A stretch of 20,980 nt of DNA from a virus, in IMG/VR virus record IMGVR_UViG_3300010399_000083, positions 1 to 20,980 of that record. One strand, written 5' to 3'. Made by a program: the position numbers and the translations under genes. Positions 1 to 6,008 of the stretch are shown piece by piece. The notes beneath the pieces were generated by a model. The model did not search any database, was not told where the DNA came from, and worked only from the letters and a program-made list of their open reading frames with translations. How positions within the stretch are numbered: position 1 is the first letter of the stretch; each line of letters starts with the position of its first letter.

Positions 1-59
1 CCTTCGCGTTTTTCTTTGATAGTCTGAAGGTTTTTCGTCACTTTGGCATAGGACTTGCT

Positions 60-554
60 ATGGCAGGCAAAGGCCCACCGAAGATTCCCACCAAGATTTT
101 ACAGATGCGTGGCTCCCCATTAGCCAAGGGCCGTACCGCTGAGCCCGTCCCCGTCGCCGCGACGCTGACGTGCCCCGAGTGGCTGGACGAGGCCGGGCAG
201 GCGCTCTGGCGGCCCCTCGTGAAGCACCTCAAGGCCATGGGTATCGTGGGCGCGGTAGACGCGCTGGCGCTGGGGCGGTACTGCCAGCTCTTTACGCGCT
301 GGCTGGCGGCAGAGCAGGCCATTCGGGCCAACGGCAGCCTGGCGCCGGTGCGGAACGAGTTCGGCGACGTGGTGAGCTGGCGCATTGCCGCCGAGGTGAA
401 GATTGCGGGTGACCTGGCGGATAAGCTGCTGCGGCTTGAGCAACAGTACGGCATGACGGCGTCCGCCCGCGCGTCGCTGAGTGTGGCGCCTGAGAAGGCG
501 AAGAAAGACGACGCCAGCGCAGACAAATCGCGCTTCTTCAAGCAACGCGCGTAG
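60..554 (+). CDS. terS: Phage terminase small subunit, P27 family
   Basis: 164 aa. Terminase small subunits recognise phage DNA and hand it to the large subunit for packaging at the portal. The N-terminus carries the P27-type 'KGPPKIPTKILQMRGS' entry segment (residues about 4-19), followed by a proline/tryptophan stretch (CPEWLDEAGQALW, about 38-50). A helical core with an RYCQLFTRW-like helix comes next, and the C-terminus is Lys/Asp-rich and probably disordered. Length and layout match the P27/Terminase_4 family. The ATG at 60 has an AGGA about 6 nt upstream. The gene sits directly before a DUF1737 gene and the large terminase, the normal position. The assignment rests on recognisable family pattern and context and is fairly secure. 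Confidence 0.88.
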   Translation: MAGKGPPKIPTKILQMRGSPLAKGRTAEPVPVAATLTCPEWLDEAGQALWRPLVKHLKAMGIVGAVDALALGRYCQLFTRWLAAEQAIRANGSLAPVRNEFGDVVSWRIAAEVKIAGDLADKLLRLEQQYGMTASARASLSVAPEKAKKDDASADKSRFFKQRA

Positions 555-557
555 CGT

Positions 558-743
558 ATGGATACCTATGTCATCTGTGAGGCAGACTCGACAAATGCAC
601 TGGCGCAGGAAGTCAACGAGCGATTACGTCAAGGCTACGCGCTGGCCGGGGGCGTCTCGGTAATCGAGGGGGAAGGGCATGATGGCAAATACTGGTACTT
701 TTTCCAGGCCATGATTTTACGCACGGAAGCGGAGACTCCCTAA
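558..743 (+). CDS. Small DUF1737-like protein
   Basis: 61 aa. The pattern (tyrosine/valine start, 'EVNERLRQGYALAGGVSV' around residues 18-35, then 'YWYFFQAMI' near 47-55) matches the short DUF1737 domain found in phages and bacteria, whose function I do not know. It starts 3 nt after the terS stop, and its TAA shares one base with the terL ATG at 743, so it is almost certainly co-translated with the packaging genes. No strong Shine-Dalgarno sequence is visible, which fits coupling to terS. The placement between the two terminase genes is less usual than the fold. It could be an accessory packaging factor, but that is inference from position only. Confidence 0.75.
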   Translation: MDTYVICEADSTNALAQEVNERLRQGYALAGGVSVIEGEGHDGKYWYFFQAMILRTEAETP

Positions 744-2455
744 TGCCTACCGCTACCCCCACCAAGCGCATCCCGGCGAAATGGGCGAAGCTGCTCCGCC
801 TCATCCCTGGCTATGATGCCATTACCACGGCGCAGGATGCGTTTTTTGTCCCCCGGCTCGCTCAGGATGCCCTCGACTTTTTCCCTGCCTGCCTGCACCA
901 TATTGAAGGCGCCCTGTATGGCCAGCCGTTCACGCTCCAGCCCTGGCAGCAAGCGATCATTGCCAATCTATTTGGTTGGCAGGTAATCGACCGCGAAGGG
1001 CGCCAGGTGCGGCGCTACCGCGAAGTCCTGCTGTATTGCCCTAGGAAGCAGGGGAAAACGCCCCTTGTTTCGGGGTTAGGGCTCTACGTCCTCTACTGTG
1101 ATGACGAAAAAGGCCAGCAGAACTATATCGCGGCAGGCGAACGGGAACAGGCCGGGAAGCTCTTTCGCTACTGCAAGGGCATGATGGAGATGGAGCCTGA
1201 GTTGAAGGCGCGCGGCAAAATCTATGGGGGGAATGCCGCAGCAGGGCAGGCCAAAAGCATCGTGATCGAGAGCGAATATAGCTTTCTCCAGGTCATTTCT
1301 GCGGATGCAGAGACGAAACACGGCGGCAATACGCATCTGGCGATTATTGACGAACTCCATGTGCAGCCTGACCGCAACTTGGTCGATGTGCTCAAAACCT
1401 CCATGGCGTCCAATAACCGCAAGCAGCCGCTGATTGTCTATGTGACGACGGCAGACTTTGATCGACCGAGTATCTGTAACGAGACCTACGATTATGCCTG
1501 CAAAGTGCGCGATGGTATCTCGCAGAATCCGCGCTTTTTGCCGGTGATCTATGAGGCCCCCCCGAGGCAGAACGGCGTGGACCTGGACTATACGGACCCG
1601 GCGATCTATCGTGATCCGCGTATCTGGGCGATGGCCAACCCGAATCTAGATGTGAGCGTGTCCCGGGCGTATCTGGAGAGTGAGAGCCAGCGGGCGTATG
1701 AGACGCCCGGCTACTTGCCGACCTTCCTACGCCTCCATCTGAACGTCCGCACGTCCAATCTCTCCGCCTGGCTCGACATGCAACGCTGGGATGCCTCAGC
1801 AGGGGTTGTCGATGCCGACGCGCTCAAGGGGCGGCAGTGTTGGGCGGGGCTTGACCTGGGGTCCACGTCTGACCTCACCTCGTTCTGCCTGCTTTTCCCC
1901 AACGATGACGGCTCGTATGATGTGCTCTGGTGGAATTGGGTCCCCGAAGTCACCGCCCGCAAGCGCGCGCAGAAGGGTGACGTGGCCTATCTCGACTTTA
2001 TCCAGCGTGGCGCACTCTTGACCACGCCGGGGGATGAGACGGACTACGAGACAATCCTGACGCAGATCAACGCCATTGGCCAGGACTACGGGATTGTCGA
2101 TATTGCCGCAGACCGCAATTTTCAAGGCGCGCAACTCTGCCAGGACCTCGTCAAAGCGGGGTTTGACGTGGTCCCGTGGGGCTTTGGCTATATGTCGATG
2201 GCCGCGCCCACGCAGGAGTTTGAGCGCCTGGTGAATCGGGGAGAGTTGCATCATGGCGGCAATCCCGTCGCACGCTGGGCGGCAGGGCATGTGATTGTGA
2301 CGCGAGACGCCGCGAACAATATGAAGCCTGACAAGGCCAGGTCAGCGGACAAAATAGACCCGGTCGTGAGCGCTATTATTGGGTTAGGCCGCTGTATGGT
2401 GCGTCCGAAGGCTGAAACGTCCATTTACGAGACGCGAGGCATGCTCGTCTTATGA
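743..2455 (+). CDS. terL: Phage terminase large subunit (ATPase and nuclease)
   Basis: 570 aa, the usual length. It is the motor that pumps DNA into the prohead and cuts it. The N-terminal ATPase shows a Walker A-like PRKQGKT (residues 100-106), a Walker B LAIIDE (199-204, catalytic Glu 204) and a coupling segment VYVTTA (232-237). The C-terminal RNase H-like nuclease starts near residue 367 with GLDLGSTSDLT (Asp 371 and Asp 377 are candidate metal ligands), continues with IAADRNF (454-460) and ends with ADKIDP (535-540). This architecture fits the TerL_ATP plus TerL_nuclease families seen in HK97-like phages. The ATG overlaps the preceding stop by one base and the stop overlaps the next ATG (ATGA). 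No damage is seen. Confidence 0.95.
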   Translation: MPTATPTKRIPAKWAKLLRLIPGYDAITTAQDAFFVPRLAQDALDFFPACLHHIEGALYGQPFTLQPWQQAIIANLFGWQVIDREGRQVRRYREVLLYCPRKQGKTPLVSGLGLYVLYCDDEKGQQNYIAAGEREQAGKLFRYCKGMMEMEPELKARGKIYGGNAAAGQAKSIVIESEYSFLQVISADAETKHGGNTHLAIIDELHVQPDRNLVDVLKTSMASNNRKQPLIVYVTTADFDRPSICNETYDYACKVRDGISQNPRFLPVIYEAPPRQNGVDLDYTDPAIYRDPRIWAMANPNLDVSVSRAYLESESQRAYETPGYLPTFLRLHLNVRTSNLSAWLDMQRWDASAGVVDADALKGRQCWAGLDLGSTSDLTSFCLLFPNDDGSYDVLWWNWVPEVTARKRAQKGDVAYLDFIQRGALLTTPGDETDYETILTQINAIGQDYGIVDIAADRNFQGAQLCQDLVKAGFDVVPWGFGYMSMAAPTQEFERLVNRGELHHGGNPVARWAAGHVIVTRDAANNMKPDKARSADKIDPVVSAIIGLGRCMVRPKAETSIYETRGMLVL

Positions 2456-2658
2456 CACCGCCCTCCTCCCCCGCCGCCTACGCGCCCCCCGCGCTGGACC
2501 TGCTGGTGCTGCACACGCTGCCGCCGCGCCTACAACGCATGGTCGCGCTGCTGCTGGCGCATGAGGAGGTCATTTGCCGGTATGGCGTGGGGCATGTGGA
2601 GTTGCATTTTCATGGCGAGAGCGTCCAGGTCAAGCTCGCGTGTAATCTCTGTCGCTAG
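2452..2658 (+). CDS. Small hypothetical protein after terL
   Basis: 68 aa, unrecognised. The start overlaps the terL stop in an ATGA, typical of translational coupling, which is the main reason to accept it. The N-terminus is Pro/Ala-rich. It is followed by a Leu-rich helical stretch (about residues 15-40) and a beta-like end with HVELHFHGESVQVKLACNLC, including two cysteines three residues apart at the C-terminus. Immediately downstream the composition changes to the pentamer array, so this is the last + strand gene before the reverse cassette. The function is unknown. It could be a spurious extension of the GC-rich tract, but the translated pattern is not pentamer-like. Confidence 0.55.
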   Translation: MTPPSSPAAYAPPALDLLVLHTLPPRLQRMVALLLAHEEVICRYGVGHVELHFHGESVQVKLACNLCR

Positions 2659-2667
2659 CCTGACCAC

Positions 2668-2834
2668 GTCGCGCCCGCCATGCCCTGCCTCCCCGCGCCT
2701 TCCTTGCCTGTCCCCGCCTCGCCGTGCCTGCGATGCCCTGCCGCGCCAAGCCGGGCCCTGCCGCGCCAAGCCTGCGATGCCCTGCCATTCCCCGCCTGGC
2801 CAAGTGCCGCCGCGCCCTGCCCTGCCCGCCGTGT
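2668..2834. repeat. Degenerate GCCNN pentanucleotide array, left copy
   Basis: Between the small gene ending at 2658 and the 3' end of the minus-strand gene at 2836, the + strand is a run of pentamers of the form GCCNN (for example GCGCC AAGCC GGGCC CTGCC GCGCC AAGCC in another phase), with occasional phase slips. Two exact 17-bp direct repeats are embedded. CCCTGCCGCGCCAAGCC occurs at 2736-2752 and 2756-2772 (20 bp apart, four units). GCCTGCGATGCCCTGCC occurs at 2726-2742 and 2770-2786. Reading frames through it give low-complexity Gly/Ala/Arg or Pro/Cys/Ala peptides that are not real proteins. I do not recognise a described element. Confidence 0.8.
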
Positions 2835-2835
2835 C

Positions 2836-3315
2836 CTACGCGACTTTCTGCCGCCGTGTGGGTGGGCGGTTGGCCGTCTGAGCCGCCTGTTCGCCCTGGG
2901 CGGCAGCGGTCACCGCGCTGACTAGGTCGGTCAGCATGTGATACCGCCGCGTCCACCCGGCCAGTTCGCGCAGCGCGGTCTCCAGGAGTTCTGCCCGTAG
3001 CGCGTCAGACGCTAGCACCGTGCTGACTTCGCGGTAGCCCCCACCAGGGCGGGTACGGTCAGCCATGAGGCTGACATAGACGGGATGCGGGGCCTGCTGC
3101 AACGCCTCCGGGTTGAGAATCGTCACTTTCTGAATCAGCACGCGGGCCTGATAGAGCCGGTACGCATGCCCCGCCACACTATCGTCCCACTCGAAGTGGG
3201 GATGCAGCGGATTCTCCGGATCACTGGCCAGTTCCAGAATTGCTTCGGGTCGTAAGCGGCCTTCGGGGTCGCTGCGGGTCAACGCCTGCAAGAGGTGTAA
3301 GCCTTCGGGCGTCAT
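2836..3315 (-). CDS. Uncharacterised phage protein with FEWDD...YRLYQAR motif
   Basis: 159 aa on the minus strand. The most conserved-looking part is residues 37-61: LHPHFEWDD, followed by AYRLYQARVLI. From memory this resembles an uncharacterised phage family with an 'HFEWDD...A..YR..QAR.LI' signature; I know of no established function. The N-terminal third (LRPEAILELASDPENP) looks like a small helical domain. The middle holds beta segments (PVYVSLMADRTRPGGGYREVSTVL) and the C-terminus is a long helix ending in a basic tail. The ATG at 3315 overlaps the stop of the upstream minus-strand gene (ATGA), and a GGAGG lies about 6 nt before it, so the two are a coupled pair. Its 3' end abuts the left pentamer array. 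Confidence 0.8.
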   Translation of the reverse strand: MTPEGLHLLQALTRSDPEGRLRPEAILELASDPENPLHPHFEWDDSVAGHAYRLYQARVLIQKVTILNPEALQQAPHPVYVSLMADRTRPGGGYREVSTVLASDALRAELLETALRELAGWTRRYHMLTDLVSAVTAAAQGEQAAQTANRPPTRRQKVA

Positions 3316-3998
3316 GCCGCCTCCGCTTCAACGGTAAAGAGGCCATAGCCGAGCCCAGCACTGGCGCGGGAGTCGGGGCGCCCTTCGCCCACGCCGACCT
3401 GGGCGCCTGCCCGCACAAGCAGGTTAAACACATCCGTGGTGCTAAATTGCTCGCGGTCAAACCGGATACGCAGATTGATCGCCCACTCCCGCCACATGGG
3501 CCGGACCCGCAGGTCCGCGACGCCGGTGGCATTGCGTACCGGCAAGATGGTCTTTTCGGGCTCGCCATGCAGGGTCACCAGCGGCGTGCCGTCGATCACA
3601 TCCAGTCCATCGGCTTCGACAAAGATGCTCAGTTTGGCGAGCGTCATTTTGAAGCCAATCGTGCGACAGGCGCTAATGAGCGCATTGCGAAAGGCGGCAG
3701 CGGGAATGCCGTAGCTGTCATCGACCATCCGGTGCATCGCCTGGAGGTAATCATCGTCAAAATCACGGGCTTGCCGTACTTTCTTGGAGCGGGCTTGCTG
3801 GCCTGCCTCCTGGGTTGTTTGCATTTTGCTCATGGCTTTTTGCGAAAAGCGGAGTTGCATATACGGGGCCGTCCCTACGAGGCGGAACTGGACAATCGCC
3901 TCTTGGAGAGGGCGAATGACAATGCTCTCATGAATGGCGGTGGCACCATTCATCATGGGGACTGCTGGGACGATTTTCGATGCTGCTTTTGTCGGCAT
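3312..3998 (-). CDS. Phage protein with RAMP-like glycine-rich C-terminal loop
   Basis: 228 aa on the minus strand. The start at 3998 is chosen because AGGAG and AAGGAA lie just upstream. A longer open frame continues into the pentamer array but translates as low-complexity repeat. Visible features: a beta-rich N-terminus (IVQFRLVGTAPYMQLRFS, about 35-52), a Lys/Arg-rich helical linker (60-80), YGIPAAAFRNALISACR (96-112), a second beta region with RVRPMWREWAINLRIRF (164-180), and the end VGVGEGRPDSRASAGLGYG (201-219). Glycine-rich loops of this GxG...GxG type near a C-terminus occur in RAMP-fold RNA-binding proteins. From memory, uncharacterised phage proteins with a 'VGVGEWRPEK' end share this layout. 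No specific function is established. It is the first gene of the reverse cassette. Confidence 0.8.
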   Translation of the reverse strand: MPTKAASKIVPAVPMMNGATAIHESIVIRPLQEAIVQFRLVGTAPYMQLRFSQKAMSKMQTTQEAGQQARSKKVRQARDFDDDYLQAMHRMVDDSYGIPAAAFRNALISACRTIGFKMTLAKLSIFVEADGLDVIDGTPLVTLHGEPEKTILPVRNATGVADLRVRPMWREWAINLRIRFDREQFSTTDVFNLLVRAGAQVGVGEGRPDSRASAGLGYGLFTVEAEAA

Positions 3999-4045
3999 TT
4001 TCCTTACTCCTGATGAAAAAATAAATAATGGAATACGCTGTGATT

Positions 4046-4419
4046 GCCGCGTCGTGCCTGCCGCGCCATACCGCGCCGTGCCTGGCCCAGCCCTGCCCCG
4101 CCTCGCCTGCCATACCATGCCTCGCCCCGCCCAGCCCTGCCAGGGCGAGCCGCGCCTGCCACGCCGGGGGCAGCCACGCCCAGCCGTCCCTCGCCAGGCC
4201 CCGCCTTGGCACGCCTGCCGCGCCGCACCTCCCGTGCCCGGCCCTGCCTTGCGCAGCCCTGGCGGCGATGTCGTGCGATGCCTAGCCTTGCCTTGGCCGC
4301 GATGCCTAGCCCTGCCATACCACGCCTTGCCAAGCCCAGACTGCCGCGCCTGCCTTGCCGAGCCATGCCCCACCGCGCCTCACCTCGCCAGGCCGCGCCT
4401 TGCCGGGCCTGCCAGGGAG
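4046..4419. repeat. Degenerate GCCNN pentanucleotide array, right copy
   Basis: About 375 bp upstream of the minus-strand gene starting at 3998. It consists of roughly 70 pentamers that mostly follow GCCNN on the + strand (NNGGC on the minus strand), with several phase slips and some degenerate units such as GGCGATGTC near 4261-4275. The minus strand therefore carries GG doublets at about 5-nt spacing over long stretches. Reading frames through it give low-complexity peptides with a five-residue Gly-x-Ala-Arg/Trp-x period, exactly what a 5-nt repeat read in triplets produces, so I do not treat them as genes. Similar AT-rich segments bound it on both sides. I do not recognise a named repeat family. 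Confidence 0.85.
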
Positions 4420-4420
4420 C

Positions 4421-4444
4421 ATGAAAAACTTAATAAATATATAG
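4421..4444. other. AT-rich boundary segment, paired with a similar one at 4013-4029
   Basis: Directly after the right pentamer array the sequence turns abruptly AT-rich: ATGAAAAACTTAATAAATAT and onward. On the opposite side of the array, at 4013-4029, lies ATGAAAAAATAAATAAT, in the same orientation. The two share ATGAAAAA followed by TAATAAATA-like sequence. They may be short direct repeats framing the array, promoter-like AT tracts, or chance. The TATATA at 4438-4443 could be a -10 element, but no good -35 stands 16-18 nt before it. Confidence 0.35.
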
Positions 4445-4564
4445 AGCAGGCTAGCGTATGTCAACCTTTGCTCAGTGTTTGAGTGGAAAGCACGGTCTAC
4501 TACTTTACAACCATGAACAAAAGCTATACACTTACCAAAATACCCTCTTCTGCCTATCCGACAG

Positions 4565-4605
4565 GGCGGCAGGTCTCCATTCCCGGAGGCTTGCCGCCTT
4601 TTTTT
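4565..4605 (+). terminator. Strong intrinsic terminator just upstream of the portal gene
   Basis: Arms at 4565-4578 and 4585-4598 pair over 14 positions (GGCGGCAGGTCTCC with GGAGGCTTGCCGCC, including two G-T wobbles). The loop is six bases (ATTCCC) and a run of seven T follows at 4599-4605. This is a textbook Rho-independent terminator for + strand transcription. The portal ribosome-binding GGAG (4613-4616) and ATG (4626) follow within 21 bp, so any promoter for the portal would have to overlap the terminator, or transcripts must read through or antiterminate. An open frame beginning at 4458 runs through the hairpin in the portal frame, but the terminator argues against that longer N-terminus. 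Confidence 0.85.
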
Positions 4606-4625
4606 ATGCCCTGGAGCCTGTGCCC

Positions 4626-6008
4626 ATGCCTGAGACTGCGCCACCGGGCTATACGCTGACCACAAGCGGCCTGGCCATGCCGACCGACCTGCGGGCTAGC
4701 CATTTTGGCGACGTGACGAACTCACAGACGCCGTCCCCCTGGCTGATTGACTGGTTCATGGGCAGTCGCCAGACCCATGCGGGGATGCGTGTCTCTCCCC
4801 AGGGCAGCATGGCGCTCTCGACGTACTACGCTTGCATCCGCGTGATCGCCGAGGACGCGGGGTCCCTGCCGCTGCAAGTGCTCGAACGCCTGGACCGGGG
4901 ACGGCGCAAAGCCACGGAGCACTGGTTGTGGCCGATTGTGCACGACGAACTCAATGTCGATATGTCGGCCATGATCGGGCGGGAAGTGCTTTACCATCAC
5001 GCACTAGGATGGGGCAATGCCTATGGCCTGATCCTCTACGATCAGAGTATGACGCGGCGGGAAGGGGACGTGGTCGGCATCTATCCCATTCACCCGGCGC
5101 GGGTGCGGCCTTACCGGGAAGACAGTGGGGAGCTGGCGTATCACATTTACACGAGCGGGCTGCCGTCGTCTGCCCCCGACATCCCTGAAGAGGTCCTGGC
5201 GCGAGACATGATCCATATTAAGGGGCCAGGCGCTGATGGGTTGGTCGGCTACAGTATCGCCCAGATTGCCGCAGAAAGCCTAGGGTTGTCGCTGGCAGCC
5301 CAGGAGTACGGCGCGTCGTTTTTTGGCAACTCCGCGATTCCGAGCGGCATTCTCAAACATCCGCAAAAGCTCTCTCCCGAAGGGCAACGCTTCCTCAAGG
5401 AGAGTTGGCAGGCACGGGAAGCACAGAGCGTGGCCGTGCTCGAAGAGGGCATGAGTTGGGAGCAAATCACGATTCCGCCTGAGCAGGCGCAATTCTTAGA
5501 GACGCGGATTTTTCAGGTGCTTGAGGTGTGCAGATGGTTCCGCATGCCTCCCCATATGGTGGGCCATTTAGCCGATGCCAAGTATGCCAATATCGAGCAA
5601 CAGGCGATTGATTATGTGGTCGGCACGCTGACGCCATGGCTAGTACGCGGGGAGCAGGAAATCAACCGGAAACTCCTACGCGGCACGCCGTTTTACGTGA
5701 AACATGACGTGCGTGGGCTTCTACGCGGCGATCAGGCCGCGCGGGCGGAGTACTACAAAGCCTTATTTGCTGTTGGTGCGTATAGTCCAAACGATATTCG
5801 AGAACTTGAAGATATGAACCCGGTTGATGGCTCTGACAACTACTTTCTGCAAATACAGTATTCCACCATTGAAAAGATTGTGAATGGCACCGCTCGGCAG
5901 CCACGCCAGGCGCAGCGGCCCCTGAGTCCCCAGGAGACACCAGCCGCTGCTCTAAATGGCGCGCGCAATGGCTACCATGCGCCAGAGGAGCTCGTCTATG
6001 CACCCTGA
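4626..6008 (+). CDS. Phage portal protein, HK97-like
   Basis: 460 aa, the usual size for HK97-type portals. It forms the dodecameric ring at one capsid vertex through which DNA passes and onto which the terminase docks. The hallmark segment ALSTYYACIRVIAEDAGSLP (residues 63-82) and the downstream ENVYQ-equivalent region (WGNAYGLILYDQ) are clear. So is the wing/crown pattern with GPGADGLVGYSIAQIAAESLGL. The C-terminal part has 'MPPHMVGHLADAKYANIEQQ', typical of Phage_portal proteins. The start at 4626 is preferred: GGAG stands 9 nt upstream, and the longer frame from 4458 would read through an intrinsic terminator and adds an N-terminus unlike the family. The stop overlaps the protease start by 11 nt. 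Confidence 0.93.
   Translation: MPETAPPGYTLTTSGLAMPTDLRASHFGDVTNSQTPSPWLIDWFMGSRQTHAGMRVSPQGSMALSTYYACIRVIAEDAGSLPLQVLERLDRGRRKATEHWLWPIVHDELNVDMSAMIGREVLYHHALGWGNAYGLILYDQSMTRREGDVVGIYPIHPARVRPYREDSGELAYHIYTSGLPSSAPDIPEEVLARDMIHIKGPGADGLVGYSIAQIAAESLGLSLAAQEYGASFFGNSAIPSGILKHPQKLSPEGQRFLKESWQAREAQSVAVLEEGMSWEQITIPPEQAQFLETRIFQVLEVCRWFRMPPHMVGHLADAKYANIEQQAIDYVVGTLTPWLVRGEQEINRKLLRGTPFYVKHDVRGLLRGDQAARAEYYKALFAVGAYSPNDIRELEDMNPVDGSDNYFLQIQYSTIEKIVNGTARQPRQAQRPLSPQETPAAALNGARNGYHAPEELVYAP

Noticed and set aside
1-36. Inverted repeat CCTTC...GAAGG followed by five T at the left edge as a terminator
   Set aside because: Only 5 bp with a 20-base loop, and cut by the window edge.
2561-2956. Open frames on both strands over the left array
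   Set aside because: Low-complexity repeat translation, overlapping the better supported minus-strand gene.
2668-4419. CRISPR array or iteron-type origin for the pentamer tracts
   Set aside because: No constant repeat with unique spacers, the unit is only 5 nt, and no replication initiator gene is nearby.
3999-4424. Long minus-strand and plus-strand open frames in the right array, encoding Gly/Ala/Arg/Trp- or Pro/Cys/Ala-rich peptides
   Set aside because: Their five-residue period is exactly the translation of a 5-nt repeat, several frames stay open at once, and a good ribosome-binding site exists only at the 3998 start.
4413-4443. Promoter with TATATA at 4438-4443 for the portal operon
   Set aside because: No acceptable -35 at proper spacing, and the terminator lies downstream of it.
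4458-4625. N-terminal extension of the portal protein by 56 residues
   Set aside because: It would be translated through an intrinsic terminator and does not resemble portal proteins; GGAG before 4626 supports the shorter form.
4513-4659. A 48-codon leader frame overlapping the terminator, suggesting attenuation
   Set aside because: No Shine-Dalgarno sequence, no regulatory codon run, and no alternative hairpin found by eye.
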